Origin: Candidatus Neomarinimicrobiota bacterium
GTDB lineage: Bacteria > Fidelibacterota > Marinisomatia > Marinisomatales > S15-B10
Assembly: GCA_030743815.1 (NCBI GenBank)
Contig: JASLRT010000019.1
Coordinates: 1 to 33,366 of the forward strand
Direction of reading: 5' to 3'
Length of the DNA stretch: 33,366 nucleotides
Shown: positions 8,969-17,255 of the stretch, in pieces
Layout: every line of letters begins with the position of its first letter
Numbering within the stretch: the stretch's first letter is position 1
The notes under the pieces: generated by a model
Databases searched by the model: none
What the model saw: the letters and a program-made list of their open reading frames with translations, nothing else
Told to the model about the DNA's origin: nothing
Position numbers and translations under genes: made by a program

Positions 8969-9355
8969 ATGGCTAGGAAAAAGCTGACAAAAAAGAAGTT
9001 AGAAATTTTCGAAAAGATTATTATTGAAAAGCAGGATCAGGCTCTTGCCGAGATGGGGTACATCAAGGATCGTTCTATTGATGCTCAGGCGAATTTGGAT
9101 TCCACCGCACGTGATTCTAACTATGCCTACCATATGGCCGATGTAGGGACAGACTCACATGAACGTGAAAAATCTTTTCTCTGGTATACGCGCGAAAACA
9201 ACTTCATCCGTTATCTGGATGAAGCTCTTGAGCGCATAAAGGAAGGAACCTTCGGATTCTGTTCAGTCTGCAATGAACCTATAGCTGAAGAGAGACTTAA
9301 GGAAGTCCCCCATACCCAACATTGTGTAAGCTGTAAGAATAAGAGCAACAATTAG
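8969..9355 (+). CDS. TraR/DksA family zinc-finger regulator
   Basis: A 128-residue protein with a basic N-terminus (MARKKLTKKK), a predicted coiled-coil hairpin and a C-terminal four-Cys zinc finger: Cys98-x2-Cys101 (FCSVC) and Cys119-x2-Cys122 (CVSC). The coiled-coil tip region reads ADVGTDSHERE, with acidic residues where DksA carries its functional Asp pair. Family members bind the RNA polymerase secondary channel and change promoter output, often with ppGpp. It sits 14 bases after ileS and 4 bases before lspA, with a GAGG ribosome-binding site. The position between ileS and lspA recurs in related bacteria. It is shorter than E. coli DksA, so ppGpp response is uncertain. Confidence 0.88.
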   Translation: MARKKLTKKKLEIFEKIIIEKQDQALAEMGYIKDRSIDAQANLDSTARDSNYAYHMADVGTDSHEREKSFLWYTRENNFIRYLDEALERIKEGTFGFCSVCNEPIAEERLKEVPHTQHCVSCKNKSNN

Positions 9356-9359
9356 ATTC

Positions 9360-9827
9360 TTGAGCCCACTTATCTATTCCCTGGCGGTTGTTATCGCCGA
9401 CCAGGCGACTAAGTATATTGCCCGTATACAGTTGAGTCATCATGATTCTATTTCTGTACTCGGCAATTTTTTCCGGCTGACCTATGTGGAGAACTCAGGT
9501 ATCGCTTTCGGCATAAACTTTGAGGGAGGAAGTGTTTTGTTTACCGTTCTCCACTCCATTGCGACTGTTGTAGTTTTTGGTTATCTATGGGCCTCCCGCG
9601 AAAAGGGATTTCCATTCAGGTTTTCATTGGCTCTGATCCTTGGCGGCGCGGTGGGCAATCTCACTGACCGATTCATTTTTGGCAAAGTGGTCGACTTCTT
9701 TCACTTCAGCATTGGGCAATATTCCTGGCCTGTTTTCAACGTTGCCGACTCCTCTGTTACTGTCGGAATGATTCTTTTTCTCTATATTTCCATCTTTCGT
9801 TCCGGCGAGAGCCAAGTCGCTGCCTGA
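9360..9827 (+). CDS. lspA: Lipoprotein signal peptidase (signal peptidase II)
   Basis: This integral inner-membrane aspartic protease cleaves prolipoprotein signal peptides before the lipidated Cys. The 155-residue protein has four hydrophobic segments and the family motifs DQATKY (N-terminal helix), NSGIAFG, GNLTDR with catalytic Asp103, and FNVADS with catalytic Asp130. It starts with TTG at 9360, four bases after traR/dksA; I see no in-frame ATG before the first transmembrane helix. The gene ends one base before the rluD start. It would process the large lipoprotein encoded at 17256, which has a lipobox. Confidence 0.94.
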   Translation: MSPLIYSLAVVIADQATKYIARIQLSHHDSISVLGNFFRLTYVENSGIAFGINFEGGSVLFTVLHSIATVVVFGYLWASREKGFPFRFSLALILGGAVGNLTDRFIFGKVVDFFHFSIGQYSWPVFNVADSSVTVGMILFLYISIFRSGESQVAA

Positions 9828-9828
9828 G

Positions 9829-10788
9829 ATGCCTTTGATGAATATCACCGTCGACGCTGCCGATATCCGTATTGACAAGTATCTTGCCGAAGAGATCGAG
9901 ATTCTCTCCCGGACAAAAGTAAAAGATTATATCACGAAGGATAATGTTCTTGTTGACGGCTCTTCGGTGAAACCGAGCTACCTCCTCCGGGGCGGCGAGA
10001 CGATCCAGCTTGAGATTGAAGAAGAGGGGCCACCCGGCCTGGAAGCTGAGAATATTCCGCTCAATATTGTTCATGAAGATAACGATATTATTGTTCTCAA
10101 TAAACCAGCGGGACTGGTAGTGCACCCCGGTGCCGGCAACCGATCCGGGACGCTGGTGAACGGGCTCATTTATCACTTCAGCCACCTCTCTTCACTGTCG
10201 GGCGCTTTGCGGCCGGGCATTGTACACCGCCTGGACAAGAATACTTCCGGCATTATGGTAGTTGCGAAAACGGATTTGTCCCATATACGATTAGCGCGCC
10301 AGTTCGCTGATCGAAAGGTGAATAAGAAGTATCTGGCGCTCGTGTGGGGGGTTCCCGAAAAGGATGAAGGTACAGTTGATGCACCCATTGGCCGCAACCC
10401 CCGGAATCGTCAGAAATTCGGTGTGGTAGAAGCTGGTCGGCGTGCAGTAACGAGATATAGAGTGGTTGAGGAATTCGATCATTTGTCGCTGGTGGAACTT
10501 CACCCTGAAACAGGCAGAACGCACCAGCTGAGAGTGCACCTGGCATTCATGGGGCACCCCGTATTTGCTGATGAAGTCTACAGCGGCGGACTATCAACAG
10601 TTAGGGGATTTCTGAAGGAGACCCAGAGGTCACTGAAGTCTTTATACAGCCTTATCGAGCGACAGGCACTGCATGCGCTGAGTCTCTCATTTACTCACCC
10701 CTCCACGGATGAACTGGTGGAATTCGTTGCGCCGCTACCTGATGATTTACATAATGTCTTGAGTGAACTGGAGCCGGAATATGAGTGA
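9829..10788 (+). CDS. rluD: Ribosomal large-subunit pseudouridine synthase, RluD/RluA family
   Basis: A 319-residue enzyme that converts uridine to pseudouridine in 23S rRNA. It has an N-terminal S4 RNA-binding domain (from about residue 12, DIRIDKYLAEE) and the RluA-family catalytic domain with HRLDKNTSGIMVVAKT, in which Asp136 is the nucleophile. GRTHQLRVH near residue 230 is also diagnostic. It starts one base after lspA (TGA-G-ATG); an alternative ATG three codons later (9838) cannot be excluded. It overlaps the start of the recombinase gene by 8 bases. The S4 domain and length favour RluD over RluA or RluC. Confidence 0.9.
   Translation: MPLMNITVDAADIRIDKYLAEEIEILSRTKVKDYITKDNVLVDGSSVKPSYLLRGGETIQLEIEEEGPPGLEAENIPLNIVHEDNDIIVLNKPAGLVVHPGAGNRSGTLVNGLIYHFSHLSSLSGALRPGIVHRLDKNTSGIMVVAKTDLSHIRLARQFADRKVNKKYLALVWGVPEKDEGTVDAPIGRNPRNRQKFGVVEAGRRAVTRYRVVEEFDHLSLVELHPETGRTHQLRVHLAFMGHPVFADEVYSGGLSTVRGFLKETQRSLKSLYSLIERQALHALSLSFTHPSTDELVEFVAPLPDDLHNVLSELEPEYE
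10770..10773 (+). promoter_or_regulatory. Ribosome-binding site inside rluD that fixes the xer start
   Basis: GGAG ends seven bases before the ATG at 10781. The upstream in-frame GTG at 10763 has no comparable site. Choosing 10781 gives an ATGAGTGA start/stop overlap with rluD, typical of translational coupling. Confidence 0.6.
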
Positions 10789-11692
10789 ATCAATGACCGA
10801 CCTCATCGATAGCTACCTGATCCATCTGGAGAAGGAGCGAAGCTACTCACAGAATTCCATCAAAGCGTACGGAACAGACTTGGCTCAATTCAGCCGCTTT
10901 ATGATTGAATACAGCGGTAAAACGGCTCCGGGAGTCTCTTCAGTGGATAAAACAACGGTGAAGCATTACCTCGATTTTCTGGTGAAAAAGGATCTTGTGA
11001 AGAGAACGGTGGCGAGGAAGCTGGCGTCACTGAAATCCTTCTTCAAGTATCTTGTGCAGACTGACAGACTTGGAACAAATCCGGCGGCGTCTGTAAGGGG
11101 GCCGAAACAGCCGCAGAAGCTGCCCAAGTTTCTGGACAAGAGGATCGTAGAGAAGCTTATGGAGATTCCCGGAACAGAGACGTGGGAGGAGCTTAGAGAT
11201 AAGGCTATCCTTGAACTTTTTTACTCTACCGGCATTCGCCTGGGTGAGCTAGTCGGGATGAAGATAGGTGATTTTGATACAAGAGACAACTTAGTGAAGG
11301 TTCGAGGCAAGGGAAATAAGGAGAGGCTCGTACCGCTGGGTAGTACAGCTTCTGAGTCCATTCAGGCTTATCTGAAAGAGAGGGTGGCGGCCGAGGGGGA
11401 TTACGGCAGCAGTGATCCTCTTTTCATCTCCAACCGGCTTACGGCAATTGCTCCGCGAACAGTCCAGAACCGTCTGAAGCGATGGTTCGATCAGATTGCT
11501 GAAGGGACGAAATTCACTCCTCATATGCTACGCCACACCTTTGCCACACATCTTCTCGATAGTGGTGCTGATATCAGGGCGGTGAAAGAGCTACTTGGGC
11601 ACTCCAGTCTCTCTTCAACCCAGATATACACGCATCTGAAAGTTGAGAAGATGAAGAAAGCTTTCGATCAGGCGCATCCGCATGCTAGCTGA
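10781..11692 (+). CDS. Tyrosine recombinase XerC/XerD type
   Basis: A site-specific recombinase of about 303 residues, the size of XerC/XerD, which resolve chromosome dimers at dif. It has an N-terminal SAM-like core-binding domain (SYLIHLEKERSYSQNSIKAY) and a catalytic domain with the full set Arg153 (GIRLGEL), Lys177 (GKGNKER), His248 and Arg251 (HMLRHTFATHLL), His274 (LLGHSS) and Tyr283 (TQIYTHL). It overlaps rluD by 8 bases and is followed after 9 bases by pckA, so it is a housekeeping gene in an operon and not part of an integron or mobile element. XerC cannot be told from XerD with confidence. No dif-like site is recognised in the window. Confidence 0.9.
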   Translation: MSESMTDLIDSYLIHLEKERSYSQNSIKAYGTDLAQFSRFMIEYSGKTAPGVSSVDKTTVKHYLDFLVKKDLVKRTVARKLASLKSFFKYLVQTDRLGTNPAASVRGPKQPQKLPKFLDKRIVEKLMEIPGTETWEELRDKAILELFYSTGIRLGELVGMKIGDFDTRDNLVKVRGKGNKERLVPLGSTASESIQAYLKERVAAEGDYGSSDPLFISNRLTAIAPRTVQNRLKRWFDQIAEGTKFTPHMLRHTFATHLLDSGADIRAVKELLGHSSLSSTQIYTHLKVEKMKKAFDQAHPHAS

Positions 11693-11701
11693 GGTTTCAT
11701 C

Positions 11702-13312
11702 ATGGATTTGAGTTATCTGGGATTGGATTCGGTTGGTGAAGTGCGGCGCAATACCCCTCCGGAGATTCTGGTGGAGATGGCGATCACTCGCGGAGAGGGG
11801 AAGATCGGCATGAATGGGGCGTTGATGGTGGATACAGGAAAGTATACAGGCCGTTCACCAAACGATCGATTTATCGTTGAAGAGCCGTCCAGTTCATCCA
11901 ATGTCTGGTGGGGGCCGGTGAATATGCCAGTTTCCGAGGAAGTGTTCAATACTCTTTTCGCGAAAGTAATCGACTTCTATAATATTAACGAGGACGGTGA
12001 GGGGATTCTTCTGTTCGACGGTTTTGCCGGTTCCGATCCGGACACAACAATGCCGGTACGTTTCATTGCCAAGAAGTCGTGGCAAGCTATCTTTGTCAAC
12101 AATATGTTTATTCGCCCTACCGCTGATCAGTTGAGCCACTTCCGGCCCGAGTTCACTGTGATTAACGCTTCACCGGTGATAGATGAAGCGTGGCAGGAAC
12201 ACGGTCTCCATTCAGAGACGTTTATTATTTTCAATCTCGAGAGGGGCATTGCCATAATAGGCGGCTCCGAGTACGGCGGCGAGATGAAGAAAGGGATATT
12301 CTCCATCATGAACTACTATCTGCCGCTCAAGGGGATTCTGACGATGCACTGTGCCGCTAATGTGGATATGGACGGTCAAAACTGTGCCCTCTTCTTCGGA
12401 CTGTCCGGTACGGGGAAAACTACCCTCTCTACTGATCCGAACCGCCTTCTGGTGGGGGATGACGAGCATGGATGGTCAGACAGCGGGATTTTCAATCTCG
12501 AGGGAGGATGCTACGCCAAAGCCATCAACCTGACGCAGGAAGCTGAACCAGGCATTTGGGGCGCTATTAAGCAAGGTGCCCTTCTTGAGAATGTTGTTTT
12601 TGATGAAGATTCGCTTCAGGTCGATTTTTCTGACGGGAGCAAGACAGAAAATACAAGGATCTGTTATCCCATCGATCATATCGAAGCCTCTGTTTACGTC
12701 AGGGAGGGGACCAGCATCGTAGGTCATCCCAGGAATATTCTTTTTCTTTCGTGTGATGCGTACGGTGTTCTGCCGCCAGTTTCACGGCTTACACCTGAGC
12801 AGGCAATGTATCATTTCATCAGCGGCTATACAGCGAAAGTTGCCGGGACAGAAAGAGGCATTACCGATCCTCAGGCAACGTTTTCTCCCTGTTTTGGCGG
12901 CCCTTTCCTGACCCTTCCGCCGCTGGACTACGCAAAACTGCTGAAGGAGAAAATGGAGGTTCACGATACCAAGGTATACCTCATCAATACGGGCTGGAGT
13001 GGCGGATCGGCAACCTCAGGAGCTAAACGAATGCCGCTAGCCTCTACCCGTGCAATGGTAACTTCCATTTTGACTGGAAGCATCGAGGTGTCAAAATTTA
13101 TTACTGAGCCGGTCTTCGGTCTGTCCGTGCCGACTTCCATCGAAGGCGTCGATCCCACCATTCTGATGCCCAGAGAAACTTGGAGTGATGGTGAGGCCTA
13201 TGATCAAACGGCGGCCGGATTAACAGCTAAATTCAGGAAAAACTTTAAGAAATACGCTGTGGAAAAACCTGATCTCGAAATGGCTGGTCCTTTAGTCACA
13301 GATGTAGAATAG
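11702..13312 (+). CDS. pckA: Phosphoenolpyruvate carboxykinase (ATP)
   Basis: It converts oxaloacetate and ATP to PEP, ADP and CO2, the entry step of gluconeogenesis, in the cytoplasm. The 536-residue length is typical of the ATP-dependent family. Visible motifs are TGRSPNDRFIV near the N-terminus, the kinase-1a loop GLSGTGKTTLS (from residue 233), GDDEHGWSD, GYTAKVAGTERG and GWSGG. These match the ATP type and not the GTP enzyme. The gene follows the recombinase by 9 bases with a weak GAGG site. It is the last gene of the run that begins at 5382; 142 bases without a clear terminator follow it. Confidence 0.95.
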   Translation: MDLSYLGLDSVGEVRRNTPPEILVEMAITRGEGKIGMNGALMVDTGKYTGRSPNDRFIVEEPSSSSNVWWGPVNMPVSEEVFNTLFAKVIDFYNINEDGEGILLFDGFAGSDPDTTMPVRFIAKKSWQAIFVNNMFIRPTADQLSHFRPEFTVINASPVIDEAWQEHGLHSETFIIFNLERGIAIIGGSEYGGEMKKGIFSIMNYYLPLKGILTMHCAANVDMDGQNCALFFGLSGTGKTTLSTDPNRLLVGDDEHGWSDSGIFNLEGGCYAKAINLTQEAEPGIWGAIKQGALLENVVFDEDSLQVDFSDGSKTENTRICYPIDHIEASVYVREGTSIVGHPRNILFLSCDAYGVLPPVSRLTPEQAMYHFISGYTAKVAGTERGITDPQATFSPCFGGPFLTLPPLDYAKLLKEKMEVHDTKVYLINTGWSGGSATSGAKRMPLASTRAMVTSILTGSIEVSKFITEPVFGLSVPTSIEGVDPTILMPRETWSDGEAYDQTAAGLTAKFRKNFKKYAVEKPDLEMAGPLVTDVE

Positions 13313-13454
13313 ATTACATGAGTCTGGAACAATTAGCGAAGTGCAGAGGTAAGAGAAGTAAGCGATGCGAGTGGGGCATACACAGTCCGATCTTTTCTCT
13401 CTCCGAAATAGCCCTTTAAACCTAAACTGTCTGGAAAATCGATAAGGAGAAATT

Positions 13455-13745
13455 ATGAATATAGAATTTACCTCTCGGAATTTTAATACAACTGAACAGG
13501 TAAGAGAATACGCATTGAAGAGGCTGTCTAAAATTGACAGGTATGTGAGCAAACCCATTGCCTGTCGGGTAACTTTTGTGAGTGATAATAGCGACCGCAG
13601 GGTCGAGATAGGCCTCTCTGTGCCCGGAAAAAAACTCTTTGTGAAGGAATCATCTGGTGATATGATGAAGTCTATCGATGGAGCTGTTGATAAAATGATA
13701 AGCCGGATTGTGAAGTTTAAAGAGACGAGATATAGTCACATTTAA
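13455..13745 (+). CDS. hpf: Short-form ribosome hibernation-promoting factor (HPF/RaiA/YfiA)
   Basis: A 96-residue protein of the S30AE family, which binds the 30S decoding channel in stationary phase and protects idle ribosomes. It begins MNIEFTSRNFNTTEQVREYALKR and has the expected beta-alpha-beta-beta-beta-alpha pattern, with a basic C-terminal helix (KMISRIVKFKE). It lacks the C-terminal dimerisation domain of long HPF, so it is the short form. A strong site (AAGGAGA, 13444-13450) precedes the ATG. It stands alone between 142- and 78-base gaps, so it probably has its own promoter, though I could not assign one. Confidence 0.9.
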   Translation: MNIEFTSRNFNTTEQVREYALKRLSKIDRYVSKPIACRVTFVSDNSDRRVEIGLSVPGKKLFVKESSGDMMKSIDGAVDKMISRIVKFKETRYSHI

Positions 13746-13823
13746 TCCAAGTTAACTGCTCAACCTGAAACTATCTTACGAGTATAGAGTTAGGTATATT
13801 CAAGTCCAATTTGTGAAAATATT

Positions 13824-14723
13824 ATGAAAGTCATCATTCCAGTTGCAGGACTCGGTTCACGGTTACTCCCACATACGAAGAGAAGGCAGAAGTGTCTTCT
13901 GCCGGTGGCGGGCAAGCCGGTTCTTGATCACATAATTGATCCTTTCGTGGCCCAGGACTTCGATGAAATTGTGCTGGTAACTGGTCATCTGGAGGATCAA
14001 CTGAGAGATTACGTTAACAGATTTGATGCTGAGTTTACTTTCGTTCGTCAGAAAAAAGCACTCGGCCTGGGACATGCCATTTTCCAAGGGCTCAAAGAAG
14101 AGGATAGTCCCGTTATGATACAACTGGGAGACGTTATCTACGATATCGACTTTACCCGCTTCTGTTCATCTGGGAAGCATAAGATCGCCGTGGATGAAGT
14201 GCCGGATCCCGAACGTTTCGGAATCGTCGAGATTGAGAATGAAATCATCAAGAGAGTACTTGAGAAACCCGAGAATCCACCTACAAATCTTGCCATCGTC
14301 GGGTTATATTACCTGGAATCTCAGAAACCACTCTGGCAGGCGATTAAACACCTCATGGACCACAACATCACCACAAAAGGGGAGATACAACTTGCAGATG
14401 CCTTTCAGATGATGATTGAATCTGGCGAGATAATTGCTTACGAAAAAGTCTCCAGTTGGTTTGACTGTGGTGTGCCTGAGACATTTTTGTCAACGAATCG
14501 AGCCCTCCTTTCTCCGGGTAACAGTGAGGTGGAAGGATCGCAAATAATCGAGCCAGTCAGCATGGGGGAGGACTGTACTATAGTCAATTCCACGGTAGGC
14601 CCATATGTGACACTGATGAATGGTTCTCAGATAATCAATTCCGAAATCAGCGACGCCATCGTCCTCTGGAACGGCAAGGTGGAGAATACCGTTGTTCGAC
14701 ACGCAATAGTACCGGAGGGATAA
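13824..14723 (+). CDS. Sugar-phosphate nucleotidylyltransferase (NTP_transferase family)
   Basis: A 299-residue enzyme expected to join a sugar 1-phosphate to an NTP. The N-terminal Rossmann-like domain carries GLGSRLLPHT (residues 9-18) with Lys23, then LLPVAGKP, and the metal-site Asp103 in QLGDVIYD. About 60 C-terminal residues (from about 235: EGSQIIEPVSMGEDCTIVNS) look like a few left-handed beta-helix turns, too short for the acetyltransferase of GlmU. The nearest families are RmlA, GalU and archaeal-type glucose-1-phosphate transferases; the sugar and base cannot be read from sequence. It lies between hpf and metK with no pathway neighbour of its own, though hexose-phosphate enzymes are encoded at 28108 and 30449. 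Confidence 0.85.
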   Translation: MKVIIPVAGLGSRLLPHTKRRQKCLLPVAGKPVLDHIIDPFVAQDFDEIVLVTGHLEDQLRDYVNRFDAEFTFVRQKKALGLGHAIFQGLKEEDSPVMIQLGDVIYDIDFTRFCSSGKHKIAVDEVPDPERFGIVEIENEIIKRVLEKPENPPTNLAIVGLYYLESQKPLWQAIKHLMDHNITTKGEIQLADAFQMMIESGEIIAYEKVSSWFDCGVPETFLSTNRALLSPGNSEVEGSQIIEPVSMGEDCTIVNSTVGPYVTLMNGSQIINSEISDAIVLWNGKVENTVVRHAIVPEG

Positions 14724-14816
14724 CTCTTCTGAAGAAGGACAATTGTATTGATTTTGCCGAGGTAACGGGAGTAAGTTCGTGGTCGCTATATTCTGGATAA
14801 AGGAAAGGAAATATTG

Positions 14817-15977
14817 ATGAAATCGAGATTATTTACGTCTGAATCGGTCACAGAAGGTCACCCGGACAAAATGTGTGACCAGATTTCAGATGCTATATTA
14901 GATGATATTATAGGCCAAGATCCCGATGCGAGGGTGGCTTGTGAAACTTTGACTACTACCGGTCTGGTCCTTGTGGCCGGAGAAATCAGTACGAATTGCT
15001 ATTCTGACATACCGAAGGTTATCCGTAAGACGCTTGAGGATATCGGCTATACGAACCCGGAATATGGATTGGATTATCAGGATTGTTCTGTCCTGACCTC
15101 CATCCATGAACAGAGTGAAAATATCGCTGTTGGCGTTGACGAATCAGATGAACATGAACAGGGAGCCGGCGATCAGGGTCTCATGTTCGGCTATGCCTGT
15201 AATGAGACAGATGTACTCATGCCTCTTCCAATTCATCTGGCGCATAGGGTGGCCAGAAGGCTGGCGGATGTTCGTAAGGATGGAACCCTCCCTTGGGTCA
15301 GGCCCGATGGGAAATCTCAGGTTTCTGTCCGCTACGAGGATTCCAGACCTGTAGGTGTTGAGAAAATTGTGGTCGCCATTCAGCATGATCCTGATGTGAG
15401 TAATGATGTTATACACAGCGCAATTCGAGAAAAAGTGATCAAACCTGTCTGTGGAGACTGGTATCAGGATGATACGGACTGCTTCATCAATTCAACAGGT
15501 ATTTTTGAAAAAGGTGGGCCGGAAGCAGACACTGGTGTTACAGGAAGAAAGATCATCGTTGACACTTATGGCGGCTACGGCCGGCATGGTGGCGGTGCTT
15601 TTTCGGGCAAAGATCCATCCAAAGTAGATCGATCGGCTTCTTACATGGCGCGCTACATCGCGAAGAATATTGTTGCGGCTGAGCTGGCTGAAAGGTGCGA
15701 GATTCAATTGGCGTACACTATCGGGCGCGCTGAACCTGTCTCAGTTTATGTCGATTCCTTCGGGACAGGCAAATTGTCAGATGACAAGCTGGAGAAAATC
15801 GTGAATGATAACTTTCCATTGACTCCAAAGGAGATTATCAGCTATCTTGATCTCAAGCAGCCGATCTACAAAGCGACGGCGGCTTACGGACATTTCGGAC
15901 GGGAAGAGAAGTCATTCACGTGGGAAAAAACTGACAAGGCTGAAGAATTAAGGCAATATATGAACGGAGGGAACTGA
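14817..15977 (+). CDS. metK: S-adenosylmethionine synthetase
   Basis: It makes SAM from methionine and ATP in the cytoplasm. The 386-residue protein has all family signatures: GHPDK (residues 14-18), [12 protein letters not shown] and the [17 protein letters not shown] loop. The ATG at 14817 is preferred over the TTG one codon upstream; AAGGAAAGGAA lies just before. The 93-base leader shows no SAM-riboswitch fold that I recognise. It ends three bases before the GTG start of ahcY, and the ahcY ribosome-binding site lies in its last codons. The pair is therefore very probably co-transcribed: SAM production and removal of the methylation by-product. Confidence 0.96.
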   Translation: MKSRLFTSESVTEGHPDKMCDQISDAILDDIIGQDPDARVACETLTTTGLVLVAGEISTNCYSDIPKVIRKTLEDIGYTNPEYGLDYQDCSVLTSIHEQSENIAVGVDESDEHEQGAGDQGLMFGYACNETDVLMPLPIHLAHRVARRLADVRKDGTLPWVRPDGKSQVSVRYEDSRPVGVEKIVVAIQHDPDVSNDVIHSAIREKVIKPVCGDWYQDDTDCFINSTGIFEKGGPEADTGVTGRKIIVDTYGGYGRHGGGAFSGKDPSKVDRSASYMARYIAKNIVAAELAERCEIQLAYTIGRAEPVSVYVDSFGTGKLSDDKLEKIVNDNFPLTPKEIISYLDLKQPIYKATAAYGHFGREEKSFTWEKTDKAEELRQYMNGGN

Positions 15978-15980
15978 CAG

Positions 15981-17237
15981 GTGACGGATCATCACATTAA
16001 GGAGATAGAACTGGCAGCGGAAGGGAAACGTTTGATTCTGTGGGCGGACAGGGATATGCCGGTCCTTACATCCATCAGGGAAAGGTTCAACGATGAACAA
16101 CCGCTGAAGGGCATCCGTCTCTCAGCTTGCCTTCACATTACAGCTGAAACAGCGAACCTTGCCAGAACACTTCAAGCCGGCGGTGCAGAGGTTGTCCTTT
16201 GCGCGTCTAATCCACTCTCCACCCAGGATGAGGTTGCCGCTTCACTGGTCAAGGATTTTGGAGTTAGCACCTACGCCATCAACGGAGAGAACAATGATAT
16301 CTATTACGATCATATTCGAGCGGCCCTTGACCACAAACCTCATATTACCCTGGATGACGGTGCTGATCTCGTCAGTATGTTGCACTCAGACTATCAGGAT
16401 GAAGTGTCTAACGTAAAATGCAGCATGGAAGAAACCACTACCGGCGTGATCCGACTAAGAGCTATGGAGAAGTCCGGTGCCCTCAAGATACCTGTCGTCG
16501 CGGTTAATGATGCGGATTCGAAACATCTATTTGATAATAGATACGGCACCGGTCAGTCTACAGTAGAAGGGATTGTCCGCGCGACGGGCGTGCTTCTGGC
16601 AGGAAAGACATTCGTGGTGGGTGGTTATGGTATGTGCGGTCGTGGACTTGCCTCGAGGGCGAGAGGCATGGGCGCACACGTGATTGTTACAGAAGTCGAT
16701 CCGCTACGGGGGCTGGAGGCGGCGATGGACGGATACACAGTTATGCGTATGTTACAAGCAGCAGCCATTGGTGATATCTTCTGTACCGTCACCGGTAATA
16801 CCACAGTACTTGATGTCAGCCACTTTGAGAAGATGAAGGACGGGACGGTTGTTGCAAACTCAGGACATTTCAACGTCGAAATCGATATTGATGCGCTTGA
16901 AATGCTGGCAAGTGAAGTAAAGAAAGATGTCAAAGAATTCGTTGATGAATATGTGATGGCCGATGGCAGAAGGATATATCTTTTGGGAGAGGGCAGGCTG
17001 ATCAACCTTGTGGCTGCTGAGGGGCATCCGGCTTCGGTGATGGATATGAGTTTTTCTGTGCAGGCGTTAATGGCGGAATACACTGTCCGAAATGATCTTC
17101 CGGTGTCAGTTCACGCTGTGCCGCGAGAAATTGATGAATTGGTTGCAGGTTTGAAACTCAAGGCGATGGGTATCAAGATCGATGCCCTCTCCAACGAACA
17201 AAAAGAATACCTCGATTCTTGGGAAAGCGGGACGTAA
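15981..17237 (+). CDS. ahcY: Adenosylhomocysteinase, archaeal/Thermotoga-type short form
   Basis: It splits S-adenosylhomocysteine into homocysteine and adenosine and relieves product inhibition of methyltransferases. The 418-residue protein uses GTG as start, with GGAGG (15966-15970) ten bases upstream inside metK. Motifs are SACLHITAETANLARTL, SNPLSTQDEVAASL, DDGADLV, NDADSKHLFDNRYGTGQS and the NAD-binding GGYGMCGRG (about 213-220). The C-terminus ends without the KPDHYRY tail of the long bacterial and eukaryotic enzymes, which fits the shorter archaeal/Thermotoga clade. Members of that clade can act on S-inosylhomocysteine (Methanocaldococcus MJ1388), so the substrate is not certain. It follows metK by three bases. 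Confidence 0.92.
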   Translation: MTDHHIKEIELAAEGKRLILWADRDMPVLTSIRERFNDEQPLKGIRLSACLHITAETANLARTLQAGGAEVVLCASNPLSTQDEVAASLVKDFGVSTYAINGENNDIYYDHIRAALDHKPHITLDDGADLVSMLHSDYQDEVSNVKCSMEETTTGVIRLRAMEKSGALKIPVVAVNDADSKHLFDNRYGTGQSTVEGIVRATGVLLAGKTFVVGGYGMCGRGLASRARGMGAHVIVTEVDPLRGLEAAMDGYTVMRMLQAAAIGDIFCTVTGNTTVLDVSHFEKMKDGTVVANSGHFNVEIDIDALEMLASEVKKDVKEFVDEYVMADGRRIYLLGEGRLINLVAAEGHPASVMDMSFSVQALMAEYTVRNDLPVSVHAVPREIDELVAGLKLKAMGIKIDALSNEQKEYLDSWESGT

Positions 17238-17242
17238 GTCCC
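17229..17242 (+). repeat. Short hairpin across the ahcY stop codon
   Basis: GGGAC-GTAA-GTCCC is a perfect 5-bp stem with a GNRA-type tetraloop, and the loop's last three bases are the ahcY stop codon TAA. No T run follows, so it is not a standard terminator. It may mark an mRNA processing or stability point between ahcY and the lipoprotein gene, or be chance. Confidence 0.35.
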
Positions 17243-17255
17243 AACCATCTCGCCT

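Noticed and set aside
10781-11692. Tyrosine recombinase as a sign of a mobile element or integron
   Set aside because: It overlaps rluD and runs into pckA in a housekeeping operon, has XerC/D size and motifs, and no att sites, integrase partners or cargo genes flank it.
13313-13454. Small gene or RNA between pckA and hpf
   Set aside because: A minus-strand frame (13292-13558) crosses both genes and lacks family features; no tRNA-like fold or terminator is visible.
14724-14816. SAM riboswitch before metK
   Set aside because: The 93-base leader shows only a short CTTCT/AGAAG stem and none of the conserved SAM riboswitch cores I know.
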